Shown here: piece after piece, positions 52,722 to 62,237 of the stretch
Position numbering within the stretch: the stretch's first letter is position 1
Layout of the letters: each line of letters opens with the position of its first letter
Assembly (NCBI RefSeq): GCF_007676705.1
Contig: NZ_VEBF01000003.1
Location: 372,001 to 436,000 of the forward strand
DNA: 64,000 nucleotides
Direction: 5' to 3'
From: Paenibacillus xylanexedens
GTDB taxonomy: Bacteria; Bacillota; Bacilli; Paenibacillales; Paenibacillaceae
The notes under the pieces: generated by a model
What the model saw: only the letters and a program-made list of their open reading frames with translations
The model's database searches: none
Told to the model about the DNA's origin: nothing
Made by a program: the position numbers and the translations under genes

Positions 52722-54131
52722 TCAGACAGCCGGTACTGGCTGTGCACCCGACTCTTCTTCATCATGCTCCACCAGTTCATGTTTCTCCCAGGCTCTGCTC
52801 TTCCAGCGGAAGTACATAATGACCGCTCGGGTCCACTCATCTGCCGCAATGGCAAGCCACACACCAGCAAGCCCCAGATGAAGCTGGAATATAAGAAGGT
52901 ACCCCAGTGGCAGACTCATGCAGACCATGGAGATCAGACCCATGTATACCGGGAACTTTGCATCTCCTGCCGCACGCAGGGAACCAATAATCACAATATT
53001 GCAGGTACGCCCGGTTTCGAGCAAAAGACTGAGTAGAATCACTTGAGCCCCCAGCTTGATAATTTCCGGATTATCCGTAAATATGCTCATCAGCGGCACA
53101 CGGAACAGAATGATGATCACATCAATGATGACCGTAGCCAGAAGCGCCCATTTTACACTGTCAAAAACACGTTTGTACGCATCGTCTTTGCGCCGCGCAC
53201 CCACAAGCCGGCCTACAATGATGGATGTCCCCATACCAATCGCCATGCTGAACAAGTAGATATAGCTGGAGATATTACCCGCATACTGCTTGGTTGCCAT
53301 GGCTTCTGCGCCCAGATAGGTCACATACAGCGTGAACACGAGCTGGCAGGAATGATATACCATCGATTCCATCGCAGACGGAATGCCAATCCGCAGAATT
53401 TTGCCAATAAAATGTTTGGACAATTTAATGTAGTATTCGAAATCCACCCGCACCTCGCTCACACGATACAACAACCAGAAGAATATCAGCAGGCAGATAA
53501 AACGACTTCCCACCGTGGAGATGGCTGCCCCTTCCACCCCAAGCTTCGGCAGACCGAAGTGACCAAAGATCAATGCATAGTTACCAACCACGTGAATCAC
53601 GTTCATGAATACAGCGACGTACATCGTTTCTTTGGTATAACCATGTGTACGGATGGTCGCAGCCAGTGCATTAATGAGTGCCTGGAGGAAGATCCCGCCC
53701 CCGACGATATTTATATACGAACGGGCAAAATCATAAATTTCGCCTTGAATGTTCAGGAGTGATAACAGATGTCCTCCGAACAGAAGGAAGATTCCGCTCA
53801 GGACCAGCCCCACAATAAGGTTCAGTGTAATGGCATTACCTGTAACCTGTGCTGCTTCACTTAGCTTTTTCGATCCAATATATTGTGCCACTACAATCGC
53901 AGCACCATGACCAATGACTTCCAGTACAAGTATAGCGATAGAAATAATCTGGTTGGCTGCACCAACGCCGGAGACCGCGTTATCGGACACCGAGCTGAGC
54001 ATGAGCGTATCTACGCTCCCCATCAACATAAATAAGAAGAGTTCCAAGAAAATAGGCCATGTCAGCCGAATCAGATTCAGATCCTTGGCATCAGACCGAA
54101 GGGACTCTTTGGTTGAGGATATTGCTGTCAT
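52722..54131 (-). CDS. MATE family efflux transporter
   Basis: 469 residues, twelve hydrophobic helices in two related halves. Family hallmarks: RLTWPIFLELFLFMLMGSVD at helix 1, the second half beginning with GIPSAMESMVYHSCQLVFT, and RTHGYTKETMYVAVFMNVIH. MATE proteins export cationic drugs or metabolites in exchange for H+ or Na+. The hydrophilic C-terminus is acidic. It is preceded by GAAAGGTGAGAAA, a usable ribosome binding site. It has its own promoter region, about 230 nt after the convergent end of the sugar importer. Confidence 0.92.
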   Translation of the reverse strand: MTAISSTKESLRSDAKDLNLIRLTWPIFLELFLFMLMGSVDTLMLSSVSDNAVSGVGAANQIISIAILVLEVIGHGAAIVVAQYIGSKKLSEAAQVTGNAITLNLIVGLVLSGIFLLFGGHLLSLLNIQGEIYDFARSYINIVGGGIFLQALINALAATIRTHGYTKETMYVAVFMNVIHVVGNYALIFGHFGLPKLGVEGAAISTVGSRFICLLIFFWLLYRVSEVRVDFEYYIKLSKHFIGKILRIGIPSAMESMVYHSCQLVFTLYVTYLGAEAMATKQYAGNISSYIYLFSMAIGMGTSIIVGRLVGARRKDDAYKRVFDSVKWALLATVIIDVIIILFRVPLMSIFTDNPEIIKLGAQVILLSLLLETGRTCNIVIIGSLRAAGDAKFPVYMGLISMVCMSLPLGYLLIFQLHLGLAGVWLAIAADEWTRAVIMYFRWKSRAWEKHELVEHDEEESGAQPVPAV

Positions 54132-54304
54132 TTTCTCACCTTTCCCATGTGGGCTTTAATTCTTAGGGTATGTTAGCACAGGTGGTTTGAAAATGCAGTA
54201 GTTTTGCGAAAATAGTTGAAAGTTTTTTGTAATACCATAAATAGGGATTTTCAATGTTTTCATCAAGCCCATCTTCCGTACACTTACCAAAGGTTTCAGA
54301 AGAC

Positions 54305-54353
54305 AAAAAGGGACCCTTCCAACTTGCCTTTGAAGCAAGTAATGGAAGGACCC
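54305..54353 (-). terminator. Terminator after sugar importer operon 2
   Basis: On the minus strand GGGTCCTTCCATTACTTGC pairs with GCAAGTTGGAAGGGTCCC, then TTTTTG; a long, strong stem. Confidence 0.9.
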
Positions 54354-54367
54354 TAACCCTCAACCTT

Positions 54368-55255
54368 TTAACCTTTAACCGAACCCGCAGCAATTCCCTC
54401 CACGATTCGATTACTCAGAATGAGAAAAGCAATCAGGATTGGCATAATGCTGATCATCAGCGTCGCACCAATGGCTCCCCAATCCGTTGTATATTGACCG
54501 ATAAAGTTCTGCACCCCAACGGTCAGGGTCTTATACGCATCTGTACTGATGAACGTATTGACGAAGATGAATTCATTCCAGTTATAGATCATGTTGATGA
54601 TCGCCGTTGTGGAGATGACCGAAGACGTCATCGGCAGCACAATCCGGAAGAAAATCCGATGCACGGAGCAACCATCCATCACGGCGGCTTCTTCCACTTC
54701 CCGAGGGAGCGCGTAGTAGAATCCGAGTAGAATCATAATGGTAATTGGCATATTAAATGCAATATAGGACAGGATGACTGACAAAGGATGATCCGTTAGA
54801 TGAAGCTTCAGGAACAAGCTGAACAGCGGGATCAACGTGGAGTGTACCGGAATCATCAGACCTACCATGAATAACCCCAGCACCAGTGAACGACCCTTCC
54901 AGCGCATACGTGTAATGGCAAAGGTCACCAGACTGGCAAACAGCACAGTGAACACCACCGAGACCACTGTGATCCATACACTGTTGAAGAAGTATAGGCT
55001 GATATTGCCTTCAGTCCATACCTTGACATAGTTCTCCCAACGCGGCGTAGCAGGAAGGGAAAAAGGCGCCATGTCGAATACTTCCTGATTATTTTTAAGC
55101 GAGAATAACAGCAACCATACCAAGGGCAGAATTTGCAGCACAGCTACCAGGGACAAGAGGAAATATAGTAGAACATAGCCGAATCTTCTCAACCATGCCG
55201 AACCTCGGCCTGTCCCCGGGTAAGTTGGCAATCTAACGGCCGTATCCGTCTTCAC
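54368..55255 (-). CDS. Sugar ABC transporter permease (MalG type), importer 2
   Basis: 295 residues with six transmembrane helices after a short polar N-terminus. The coupling loop EVEEAAVMDGCSVHRIFFRI (EAA motif) and the C-terminal RIVEGIAAGSVKG tail are typical. It lies 30 nt after the partner permease. Last gene of the operon, with a strong terminator after it. Confidence 0.93.
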   Translation of the reverse strand: MKTDTAVRLPTYPGTGRGSAWLRRFGYVLLYFLLSLVAVLQILPLVWLLLFSLKNNQEVFDMAPFSLPATPRWENYVKVWTEGNISLYFFNSVWITVVSVVFTVLFASLVTFAITRMRWKGRSLVLGLFMVGLMIPVHSTLIPLFSLFLKLHLTDHPLSVILSYIAFNMPITIMILLGFYYALPREVEEAAVMDGCSVHRIFFRIVLPMTSSVISTTAIINMIYNWNEFIFVNTFISTDAYKTLTVGVQNFIGQYTTDWGAIGATLMISIMPILIAFLILSNRIVEGIAAGSVKG

Positions 55256-55285
55256 CGGGATGGACCTCCTTTCATTTCACTTATG

Positions 55286-56170
55286 TCAGGAATACTGAAT
55301 CGTATCTTTGGATGCTGTCGCTTTTCGAAGCAACCAGGTAACGAGCAGACAGATCAAGAGCAGGAAGAAACCTACAGCACTGCCGTAACCAAAGTCGAAG
55401 CTGCGGAACGCCTGACGATACATATAGGAGGCCATCACTTCGCTGGAACCATTCGGTCCGCCATCGGTCATCACGTAGATGAGATCGAAATACTTGAGCG
55501 AGCCCACCACAGCGAGCACCACGGTCACCTTGATGACTTCTGTAATTAGCGGCAGCTTGATTCGAAAAGCGATCTGCCACGGACTTGCCCCGTCAATCCG
55601 GGCTGCTTCCACCAAGGATTCCGGGATATTTTTGAGCGCCGCATAATAGATCAAAATATAGAAGCCCGCATACTGCCACAGAATTGGCACGAACAGTGCA
55701 TACAACACCAGGGATGGCTCCGCCAGCCAGGCTGGTGGATTGCTAAATCCGATCGCTTCAAGGAATGTATTCAGCACCCCGTTGCTGGGATGATATATTT
55801 TCAGCCATAGCTGGGCGATAGCTACGGAAGACAACAGCATCGGGATCAGGTATATTTTTCGAAACAAGTTCGCGCCCTTGATCTTGCCCGACAGCACCAG
55901 AGCAATCATGAGATAACCAATCAGGCTCAGCGCGGAGAACAAAGCAAGTAAAAAGGTATGATTCGCACTCTGCCAGAATGTTCCGTCTTGAAGCAATCTG
56001 GCGTAATTATCCAATCCAATAAAGGTCATTGCACCGATCCCGTCCCATTGCATCAAACCATAATATCCGGTGAGCACGATTGGGATGTAGACCAAGACCA
56101 GCAGCAGAAGCAGTGCAGGAAGCACGTACAACGCAGCAACGAGACGGTTGGACATGACTTTGTCCATCAC
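55286..56170 (-). CDS. Sugar ABC transporter permease (MalF type), importer 2
   Basis: 294 residues, six transmembrane helices. EAA loop: SLVEAARIDGASPWQIAFRI (residues about 195-215). It forms the membrane pore with the next gene's product. The start ATG is the first of MMDKVMSNRL; AAGGGAGGATAATG gives the ribosome binding site. Confidence 0.93.
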   Translation of the reverse strand: MMDKVMSNRLVAALYVLPALLLLLVLVYIPIVLTGYYGLMQWDGIGAMTFIGLDNYARLLQDGTFWQSANHTFLLALFSALSLIGYLMIALVLSGKIKGANLFRKIYLIPMLLSSVAIAQLWLKIYHPSNGVLNTFLEAIGFSNPPAWLAEPSLVLYALFVPILWQYAGFYILIYYAALKNIPESLVEAARIDGASPWQIAFRIKLPLITEVIKVTVVLAVVGSLKYFDLIYVMTDGGPNGSSEVMASYMYRQAFRSFDFGYGSAVGFFLLLICLLVTWLLRKATASKDTIQYS

Positions 56171-56205
56171 ATTATCCTCCCTTCAAGCGTTCAAGCGTGT
56201 GTACG

Positions 56206-57528
56206 TCAATTGCCTTTATCAATCGCAGCCTGATGATTCTTCACAAAGTCCTCTGGTGTCACCGCTTTGCCAAACAACGCCTGAATCATGTCCAGATGTG
56301 CCTGAGCGGCTGCCGGTCTCATCTGCACGTCTGCAAAGAGTGTGAGGCTGCTGGCCTGATTCAATTCGTTCAGCAGGTCCGTGTAGAGCTGTGGCAACTG
56401 CACTTGAGCCGTATCCACTTTGGTAGCCGGGATGACACCTGCTTCAGTCACCGAGCTCTCGCCCCATTTTTCCACAAAGTATTGCACGAACTTCTGCGCT
56501 TCTTCCTTCACTTTGGAGTTCTGGGCCACGAACAGTCCTACGCCTGGACCACCTACCCAGCTGTTAATGTCACTCTTGCCGCCTTCAATCGTCGGGAATT
56601 TGAAAAATCCGATCTTATCCTTGAATTCCTGTGGAATGTCCGGGTTGGTTGTGAAGTTCGGCAGTTCCCAGGTACCCATCAGGTACATGGCAGCTTTTTC
56701 GTTCATGAATTCCGATTTGCCCTCATCGTTAGACAATCCGTTGAAGCCTTTGTTGAAAGCATTCATATCCACCAGCTTTTGTACCTCGGCAGCAGCTTGA
56801 GTCAGAGCCGGATCGTCAAACTTGCCAGAGCCACTGATGGCCTTTTCCAATGCATCTCCACCTAACCGATTCGCCAGATACATATACCAGAGCGAGCCCG
56901 TCCAGCGGTCTTTATTACCCAGTGCGATCGGTACTTCACCGTTCTCTGTCAGTGTCTTCAGCACACTCAGGAATTCATCGTACGTTGCTGGCGGCTGTAG
57001 ATTATATTTGGCAAAAATGGCCTTGTTATAATAAATGGGGGAGATATTCAGCTCAATGGGTAACGCATATGTTTTGCCGTCTATCGCATAGGCTTCGGTT
57101 GTGCCGGCTATGAATTTCTCGCCTAGCGAGCCGCTCAGCAGATCATCCACCGGTGCGAACAGATTGCCTTTCACATAAGGCTCCAGAAATCCAGCAGCCC
57201 AAGTTACACCAATATCAGGAAGCTCATTGGATGCGGACAGGATTTTCAGTTTGTTCTTGTATTGTTCATTCTCCAGCACTTCCTGCTTAATGGTCACATT
57301 CGGATGATCCGTCTGATACTGCTGAATGATATCGTTGACCAGTTTGTTCTGTTGTGCGGAACTTCCTGCTGGCCAGAGGTGCATGAATTTGAGGGTCACT
57401 TTTCCATCTGTACCATTGCCGCCCGTTTCACCCTCTTGATCAGAACTTGAATTGTTGCATCCGGATAAAATTACTGCGAGAACCAGCGTCCATGACAGAA
57501 GCATGGCCATCGTCTTTTTGCTCATCAT
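56206..57528 (-). CDS. Sugar-binding lipoprotein, importer 2
   Basis: 440 residues from ATG 57528 (second ATG three bases on), with AAGGGGG upstream. Lipobox VILSGC (Cys at about residue 23). Mature family-1 solute-binding protein: VTLKFMHLWPAGSSAQQNKL, YALPIELNISPIYYNKAIFA, MNEKAAMYLMGTWELPNF and WVGGPGVGLFVAQNSK. The substrate is probably an oligosaccharide. Located directly downstream of the YesN-like regulator, which probably controls it, and a cre-like site overlaps its promoter region. There is no ATPase gene. Confidence 0.93.
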   Translation of the reverse strand: MMSKKTMAMLLSWTLVLAVILSGCNNSSSDQEGETGGNGTDGKVTLKFMHLWPAGSSAQQNKLVNDIIQQYQTDHPNVTIKQEVLENEQYKNKLKILSASNELPDIGVTWAAGFLEPYVKGNLFAPVDDLLSGSLGEKFIAGTTEAYAIDGKTYALPIELNISPIYYNKAIFAKYNLQPPATYDEFLSVLKTLTENGEVPIALGNKDRWTGSLWYMYLANRLGGDALEKAISGSGKFDDPALTQAAAEVQKLVDMNAFNKGFNGLSNDEGKSEFMNEKAAMYLMGTWELPNFTTNPDIPQEFKDKIGFFKFPTIEGGKSDINSWVGGPGVGLFVAQNSKVKEEAQKFVQYFVEKWGESSVTEAGVIPATKVDTAQVQLPQLYTDLLNELNQASSLTLFADVQMRPAAAQAHLDMIQALFGKAVTPEDFVKNHQAAIDKGN

Positions 57529-57555
57529 CCCAACCCCCTTGGTTTTTTCGGTTAA

Positions 57556-57569
57556 TGTAACCGCTTTAA
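57556..57569 (-). promoter_or_regulatory. cre-like site before the importer 2 binding-protein gene
   Basis: On the minus strand TTAAAGCGGTTACA, close to the CcpA consensus TGWAANCGNTNNCA (one base off). It lies about 28 nt before the start codon, suggesting carbon catabolite repression. Confidence 0.45.
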
Positions 57570-57645
57570 CCAAATTGTAGCACGCACCCAACACACCCAT
57601 AAGACTAGGACGATTTGGAAAAACTCCACTTTTTTGAGGTAATTG

Positions 57646-58434
57646 TTACCTTGTATTATTGAGGGAATGACGATATTTGCTTGGACTGAGCCCCTCCAGA
57701 CTTTTAAATACCTTGATAAAATACTTATCCGTCTGATAACCGACCTGTTCCGCAATCTCCGAGATCGGCATAGTCGTCTGCACAAGCAACTCCTTGGCAC
57801 GCTGAATGCGTTTGCGGGTAAGATACTCACTGAAATTGATTCCGATCTGCTCCTTGAACAATACGCTGAAGTAACTGGAGTTTAGATGAAGTAAATCAGC
57901 AATATCACGCATGGTCACATGTTCACCCAGATGAGTCTCCACATAAGCCAAAGCTTCACTGATCTGGCTATTAAGCCTCTGTTCCCCGCGCTCCTTGGCA
58001 TCCAGAAGCTTGGGGTCAACCATTTCCTGCATTGTTTGAATGCGTCGCTGTTGTTCGCTGAACTTTAGGGCTTTTTCGACGGTCTGAAGCAACTGTTCCT
58101 TATCAATGGGTTTCAACATATACTCCACGACCCCCAGCTTAATAGCCTGCTGGGCGTACTGAAAATCGGCATGCCCTGACATAATCAGGACAACAGGCTT
58201 GTTCGAAAAATGCTGAATGGCTTCAATCAGAGACAAGCCTGAGAACTCCGGCATGCGAACATCCGTTATTAACAGATCTGCCGGCTTTTTCTTGAGCCAT
58301 TCCACGGCCTCGACGCCACTTTCTGCAGTCTGAATGTGATTTCGTCCTGCCGACCATCCTTCCAGTGTTTTGCGAATACCCTCTCTTGTACGTGGCTCAT
58401 CATCAACGACAAGAATCGTTTTGTCATGAATCAT
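57646..58434 (-). CDS. YesN-type AraC response regulator
   Basis: 262 residues from ATG 58434, with CGGAGGG upstream; the longer frame is a chance extension. Receiver domain at about 1-120 (TILVVDDEPRTREGIRKTL, LLITDVRMPEFSGLSLIEA with the phospho-acceptor Asp, VEYMLKPIDKEQL). C-terminal AraC-type HTH pair at about 160-262 (TMRDIADLLHLNSSYFSVLF and ISEIAEQVGYQTDKYFIKVF). The start overlaps the kinase gene by 11 nt. It is a shorter form than many YesN proteins. It probably activates the adjacent sugar importer. Confidence 0.92.
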   Translation of the reverse strand: MIHDKTILVVDDEPRTREGIRKTLEGWSAGRNHIQTAESGVEAVEWLKKKPADLLITDVRMPEFSGLSLIEAIQHFSNKPVVLIMSGHADFQYAQQAIKLGVVEYMLKPIDKEQLLQTVEKALKFSEQQRRIQTMQEMVDPKLLDAKERGEQRLNSQISEALAYVETHLGEHVTMRDIADLLHLNSSYFSVLFKEQIGINFSEYLTRKRIQRAKELLVQTTMPISEIAEQVGYQTDKYFIKVFKSLEGLSPSKYRHSLNNTR

Positions 58435-60193
58435 ATGCACCCTCCGTTCCCTTGGGAATCTCAAAGCAAATGACGGTCCCTTCCCCAACCTTGCTCGTAA
58501 TAGAAAGCTTGCAACGTTCGCCGAGTTGGCTGCCAAAGTAAAGCTTCAACCGCCGATGTACGTTGATCAGACCTACGCCTGTACCCTTATTGGATACAGC
58601 GGGACCGCCATGTAAGGCATGAATGACAGATTGAAGCCGGGATTCATCCATCCCGGGACCATCATCCCGAACCTCAATGCGAACCAGATTCTCCTCGGTC
58701 GAAGCCACATGGACGATTATCTTTCCCGGGCCCAGTTTACTTTCAATCCCATGAAGAATCGCATTTTCGACCAAAGGCTGTATGAGCAGTTTCGGAATTG
58801 GGACCTTACGCACCGCATCGCTTAGCTGAATCTCCCATTGCATTCTTTCTCCCAACCGCATCTGCATAATTCGAAGATAACGCTCGGCGTGTTCCAGCTC
58901 ATCGGCCATCGTAACCCATTCATCCTGCTGGGAACTGGAGATAATGTAGCGAAACAACCGGGACATCGCTACGACCATACGTGCCATCTCCTCGTCTCCC
59001 TTCTCCTCAAGGGACCAATAGAACGCTTCCAGTGTATTGAATAGAAAATGTGGGTTAATCTGAGATTGCAATGCCTTTAATTCAGCCCGGGACTGCATGA
59101 CTTCCTTCTCATGAACCACTCGGGTTAATTCGTTCTGCCTGTAGACCATCTGGTTATACACGTCGTTGAGTTCATTGATCTCCATCGTAGAACTGACCAT
59201 CAGATTGGGCTTCATCGCTCCCGGCTGTGCACCGCGCATGGCTCGCATTAGCCGGATTAACGGACGTGTAATCATCGTGGATAGAAAGAACGACATGACG
59301 AGGAACAGAATAACACCTATCATTCCCGAGACGAGCAGCGCTGTCCTCAAGATGGACACACCTTCCGTTGTCTCCCGCAGCGGTGTCAGGACAGCAAGTG
59401 TCCATCCGGTTAATTCAGACTTTTGTCGAACGACGATATAGGATTCCTCTCCGTTCTGGACGACAGATCCACTGTACAGAATGGCTTTTGGGTCGAGATT
59501 AATCTTCGGATCGGAAGTCACCACCTCCCCTTCTGCGTCCAAGAGCATGATGGAGTCCTGCGAACCATCTGCCCCATTCGAATCATTGAGTTGAAAAAAA
59601 CTCCGCTGCATCCGCACCACAACATAACCTCCATGTTCGAAAGAATGATCCAGCAGATTAATCCTTCGAATCGCCAGAAGCACTCCCGGATCTTCCGGAT
59701 CAGAGCCTGCCCACACCATCCTGCCTTTTCCTACGTCCGCTTGGGTGATCCAGCTACGCTCCACCCTGAGATCGAGGGATCGGTCATCCATCGGAAAAAT
59801 ACGATTATAACCCGTAGTGTATATCTCCATACTTTGCGCGCCATTGATGAAAGATTGATAACTACCTGCGATCTGCAAAAGAGCTTGACGCTGATTAAAG
59901 GTGGCCGGTTTGCCTTGCTTCTCATCGCTGAGCAGACGCTGTACATATGAATCATCCGCCACCTGGGCTGTCAGGGAGTTCACCTGTGCAATGAGTGCAT
60001 CCATTCTGCCACTGGCTTGGACTGCGGTTTGATGGATATGTTTCTCGGCATTGCTTTTCAGTAGAGCAGCTACCCGATCATAGGCAGATATGCCTGCGAG
60101 CAGCAGAACAACGAGCATCACCATAACGAAACCAATGAAGATCTGATTGCGAAGTGAGTTAAAATGTCCTTTTTTCCCCTGCAACTTTCCCAT
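58424..60193 (-). CDS. YesM-type sensor histidine kinase
   Basis: 589 residues from ATG 60193; the exact start is uncertain, as GAGAGGAG lies very close. Transmembrane helix at about 20-40, a large extracellular dCache-like domain (about 45-290), a second helix, and HAMP. Then comes the His-kinase-internal domain with QSQINPHFLFNTLEAFYW (phospho-acceptor His) and an HATPase with VENAILHGIESK and DDGPGMDES. Partner of the YesN-type regulator, and the gene precedes it. A cre-like site lies in its promoter. It probably senses an extracellular sugar or the importer state. Confidence 0.92.
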   Translation of the reverse strand: MGKLQGKKGHFNSLRNQIFIGFVMVMLVVLLLAGISAYDRVAALLKSNAEKHIHQTAVQASGRMDALIAQVNSLTAQVADDSYVQRLLSDEKQGKPATFNQRQALLQIAGSYQSFINGAQSMEIYTTGYNRIFPMDDRSLDLRVERSWITQADVGKGRMVWAGSDPEDPGVLLAIRRINLLDHSFEHGGYVVVRMQRSFFQLNDSNGADGSQDSIMLLDAEGEVVTSDPKINLDPKAILYSGSVVQNGEESYIVVRQKSELTGWTLAVLTPLRETTEGVSILRTALLVSGMIGVILFLVMSFFLSTMITRPLIRLMRAMRGAQPGAMKPNLMVSSTMEINELNDVYNQMVYRQNELTRVVHEKEVMQSRAELKALQSQINPHFLFNTLEAFYWSLEEKGDEEMARMVVAMSRLFRYIISSSQQDEWVTMADELEHAERYLRIMQMRLGERMQWEIQLSDAVRKVPIPKLLIQPLVENAILHGIESKLGPGKIIVHVASTEENLVRIEVRDDGPGMDESRLQSVIHALHGGPAVSNKGTGVGLINVHRRLKLYFGSQLGERCKLSITSKVGEGTVICFEIPKGTEGAYDS

Positions 60194-60294
60194 TCTCCTC
60201 TCTCTGCATGTAAAAGAAACCGCCAACTTACGCCTGTGCTCTTGAAGACTGGGTACAAACGATGCCGGATTCATCCACGTATTCAGTTCATTCG

Positions 60295-60308
60295 TTAAAG
60301 CGCTTGCA
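60295..60308 (-). promoter_or_regulatory. cre-like site before the YesM-type kinase gene
   Basis: On the minus strand TGCAAGCGCTTTAA, near the CcpA consensus (one or two bases off), about 100 nt before the kinase start. Confidence 0.45.
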
Positions 60309-60436
60309 AAATTGAACCTTAATCTTCTTCTCTTCTAGTCTTTGTTTACCGTTTAAACTAACGACTAAAAAATAGCATAAATTTACAGGTTAATCAATCC
60401 ACCTGAAAAGCTTTCGAACGCTAAATGCCAATGATC

Positions 60437-60472
60437 AAAAAAAAGAGAGGGGACTGTTAAAGTCCACCTCTC
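60437..60472 (-). terminator. Terminator after importer 3 operon
   Basis: On the minus strand GAGAGGTGGACT / AGTCCCCTCTC stem, then TTTTTTTT. It separates importer 3 from the two-component genes. Confidence 0.9.
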
Positions 60473-60519
60473 TTATCTGATTCTCTTGCACCTATTCTAT
60501 TCTTTCTCACATCTATCCG

Positions 60520-61347
60520 TTATTTCACGGACCCTTGTGTAACTCCGTTGATGATCCACTTCTGTGCGAACAGATAGATGATAATCATCGGCAGCAACGC
60601 GAGCAGGTAGGATGCAAACGCAAGATTAAACTCGGTATTGAACTGCCCTTGGAATACATACTGTACCAGCGGCAACGTGTACTGTTCCGGATCACTGATA
60701 ATAATGAGTGGCAGCAAGAAGTCGTTGTACGTGGACAGACAAGTCAGAATACCGACCGTGGCACTGATGGGTGCCATGAGCGGGAAAATGATTTTCCAGA
60801 ACGTGCCCCAGGTTGTCGCCCCATCCACAAACGCCGCTTCCTCCAGCGCTACCGGAATGGATCGGATGTAGCCAACGTACACAAATACGTTAAATGCCAG
60901 GCCATATACCGTGTGCAGCAGGATCAGACCTACCAGATTCGTCATTTCCAGCGATGCGGTCAGCTTAACAATCGGCAGCATGATGATTGGGAATGGAATG
61001 AACATCGCGCTGACGAAGTAATAATAGAGCCCTTTGAAAAACTTGCGTTTCTCCATATTCCGCGCAATCGCATAGGCCACCATCGAGTTACTGAGCAGCG
61101 TCAAGAGCACAGTTGATGCGGTAACGATCGCACTGTTACGGAACGATTGGAAGAAGTTCGTCATGTCGATGGCCCTCGCGAAATTCTCCCAGTGAAGTGT
61201 GGTCGGAATAGCAAAGACCGATTGGGCCATCTGTTCCGGATTTTTCAAAGCAATCGTAACGGTCATGTACAATGGGAACAGGATAAACAGGGTACCCAGC
61301 ACAACGAGCAGCATAACGAGCCAATTGATTCGTGTACGGCTTCTCAT
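60520..61347 (-). CDS. Sugar ABC transporter permease (MalG type), importer 3
   Basis: 275 residues, six transmembrane helices. Coupling loop VALEEAAFVDGATTWGTFWKI and C-terminal WIINGVTQGSVK. Its ATG shares one base with the stop of the preceding permease (TAATG), so translation is coupled. Confidence 0.93.
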   Translation of the reverse strand: MRSRTRINWLVMLLVVLGTLFILFPLYMTVTIALKNPEQMAQSVFAIPTTLHWENFARAIDMTNFFQSFRNSAIVTASTVLLTLLSNSMVAYAIARNMEKRKFFKGLYYYFVSAMFIPFPIIMLPIVKLTASLEMTNLVGLILLHTVYGLAFNVFVYVGYIRSIPVALEEAAFVDGATTWGTFWKIIFPLMAPISATVGILTCLSTYNDFLLPLIIISDPEQYTLPLVQYVFQGQFNTEFNLAFASYLLALLPMIIIYLFAQKWIINGVTQGSVK

Positions 61348-62213
61348 TACAGATCCATCTCCCTTCTTTGCAGGAACCGGATTTGCAGAATTGAAATCAC
61401 CGCAATAACGATGAAGTAAATAACCGAGTTCGCAGATTGATACGCATATTCGCCGCCTTCAAATCCGCCGGTGTAGATCAGATGGGAGATGGACTGCGTC
61501 GCCCGTCCGGGACCACCGTTGGTCAAGGCTACGATTTGGTCGAAGACCATAAGCGAGTTTTTCATTGCCAGCACCATATTAATGGTGAAGAACGGGGCAA
61601 TGAGCGGGAAGGTAATACTCCAGAATTCACGCCATTTGCCTGCACCGTCGAGGTTGGATGCCTCGTAGAGTGTCGTTGGTATCGTTTGCAGACCAGCCAA
61701 ATACAGAATCGTATTCAGGGCCACGGATTGCCATACTGCAACAATGACGATACCGATCCAAGCCAGACTTTCGCTACCTAGAATGTTGGTGGATAGCGCA
61801 TTGATGCCCAGATTTTGTCCCCAGATTGGGAATACGTTGGAGAACAGGTAGTTAAATATGTAACCTACGATCAGTACACTCAGAATATTGGGCAGGAAGT
61901 AGATGCCGCGGAAAAAGTTACGGAACTTGATCTTGGCATTCAGCCCCAGTGCAATGAGCAGGCTCAGGATATTGGTCAGGATCGTCACAACGATCGCGAA
62001 CTTGAACGTAAACCAGTAGGCGTTACCTACATTGTCATCTTGGAACAAGTTGAAATAGTTTTTGAAGCCAACAAAATCATATTCTTTCCCGAATCCGTTG
62101 TAATTCGTAAATGAATAATAGATGCCCTGGAGGGCCGGCAGTGTCATAAATACAAAGAACAATACTACCGCCGGAACCGTCATCCAGTAATAAGGTGCGA
62201 TACGCTTGTTCAT
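61347..62213 (-). CDS. Sugar ABC transporter permease (MalF type), importer 3
   Basis: 288 residues from ATG 62213 (MNKRIAPYYWMTVPAVVLFF), with GAAGGAGG upstream; the longer reading starts within the gap. Six transmembrane helices. EAA-type loop TTLYEASNLDGAGKWREFWS. It lies 24 nt after the binding-protein stop. Confidence 0.93.
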   Translation of the reverse strand: MNKRIAPYYWMTVPAVVLFFVFMTLPALQGIYYSFTNYNGFGKEYDFVGFKNYFNLFQDDNVGNAYWFTFKFAIVVTILTNILSLLIALGLNAKIKFRNFFRGIYFLPNILSVLIVGYIFNYLFSNVFPIWGQNLGINALSTNILGSESLAWIGIVIVAVWQSVALNTILYLAGLQTIPTTLYEASNLDGAGKWREFWSITFPLIAPFFTINMVLAMKNSLMVFDQIVALTNGGPGRATQSISHLIYTGGFEGGEYAYQSANSVIYFIVIAVISILQIRFLQRREMDL

Positions 62214-62237
62214 ATTCCATCCTCCTTCAGACAAGGC

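Noticed and set aside
60400..60428. AAAAGCTTTCGAACGCTAAA resembling part of the leader element
   Set aside because: Only a short partial match without the other conserved blocks; not counted as a fourth copy.
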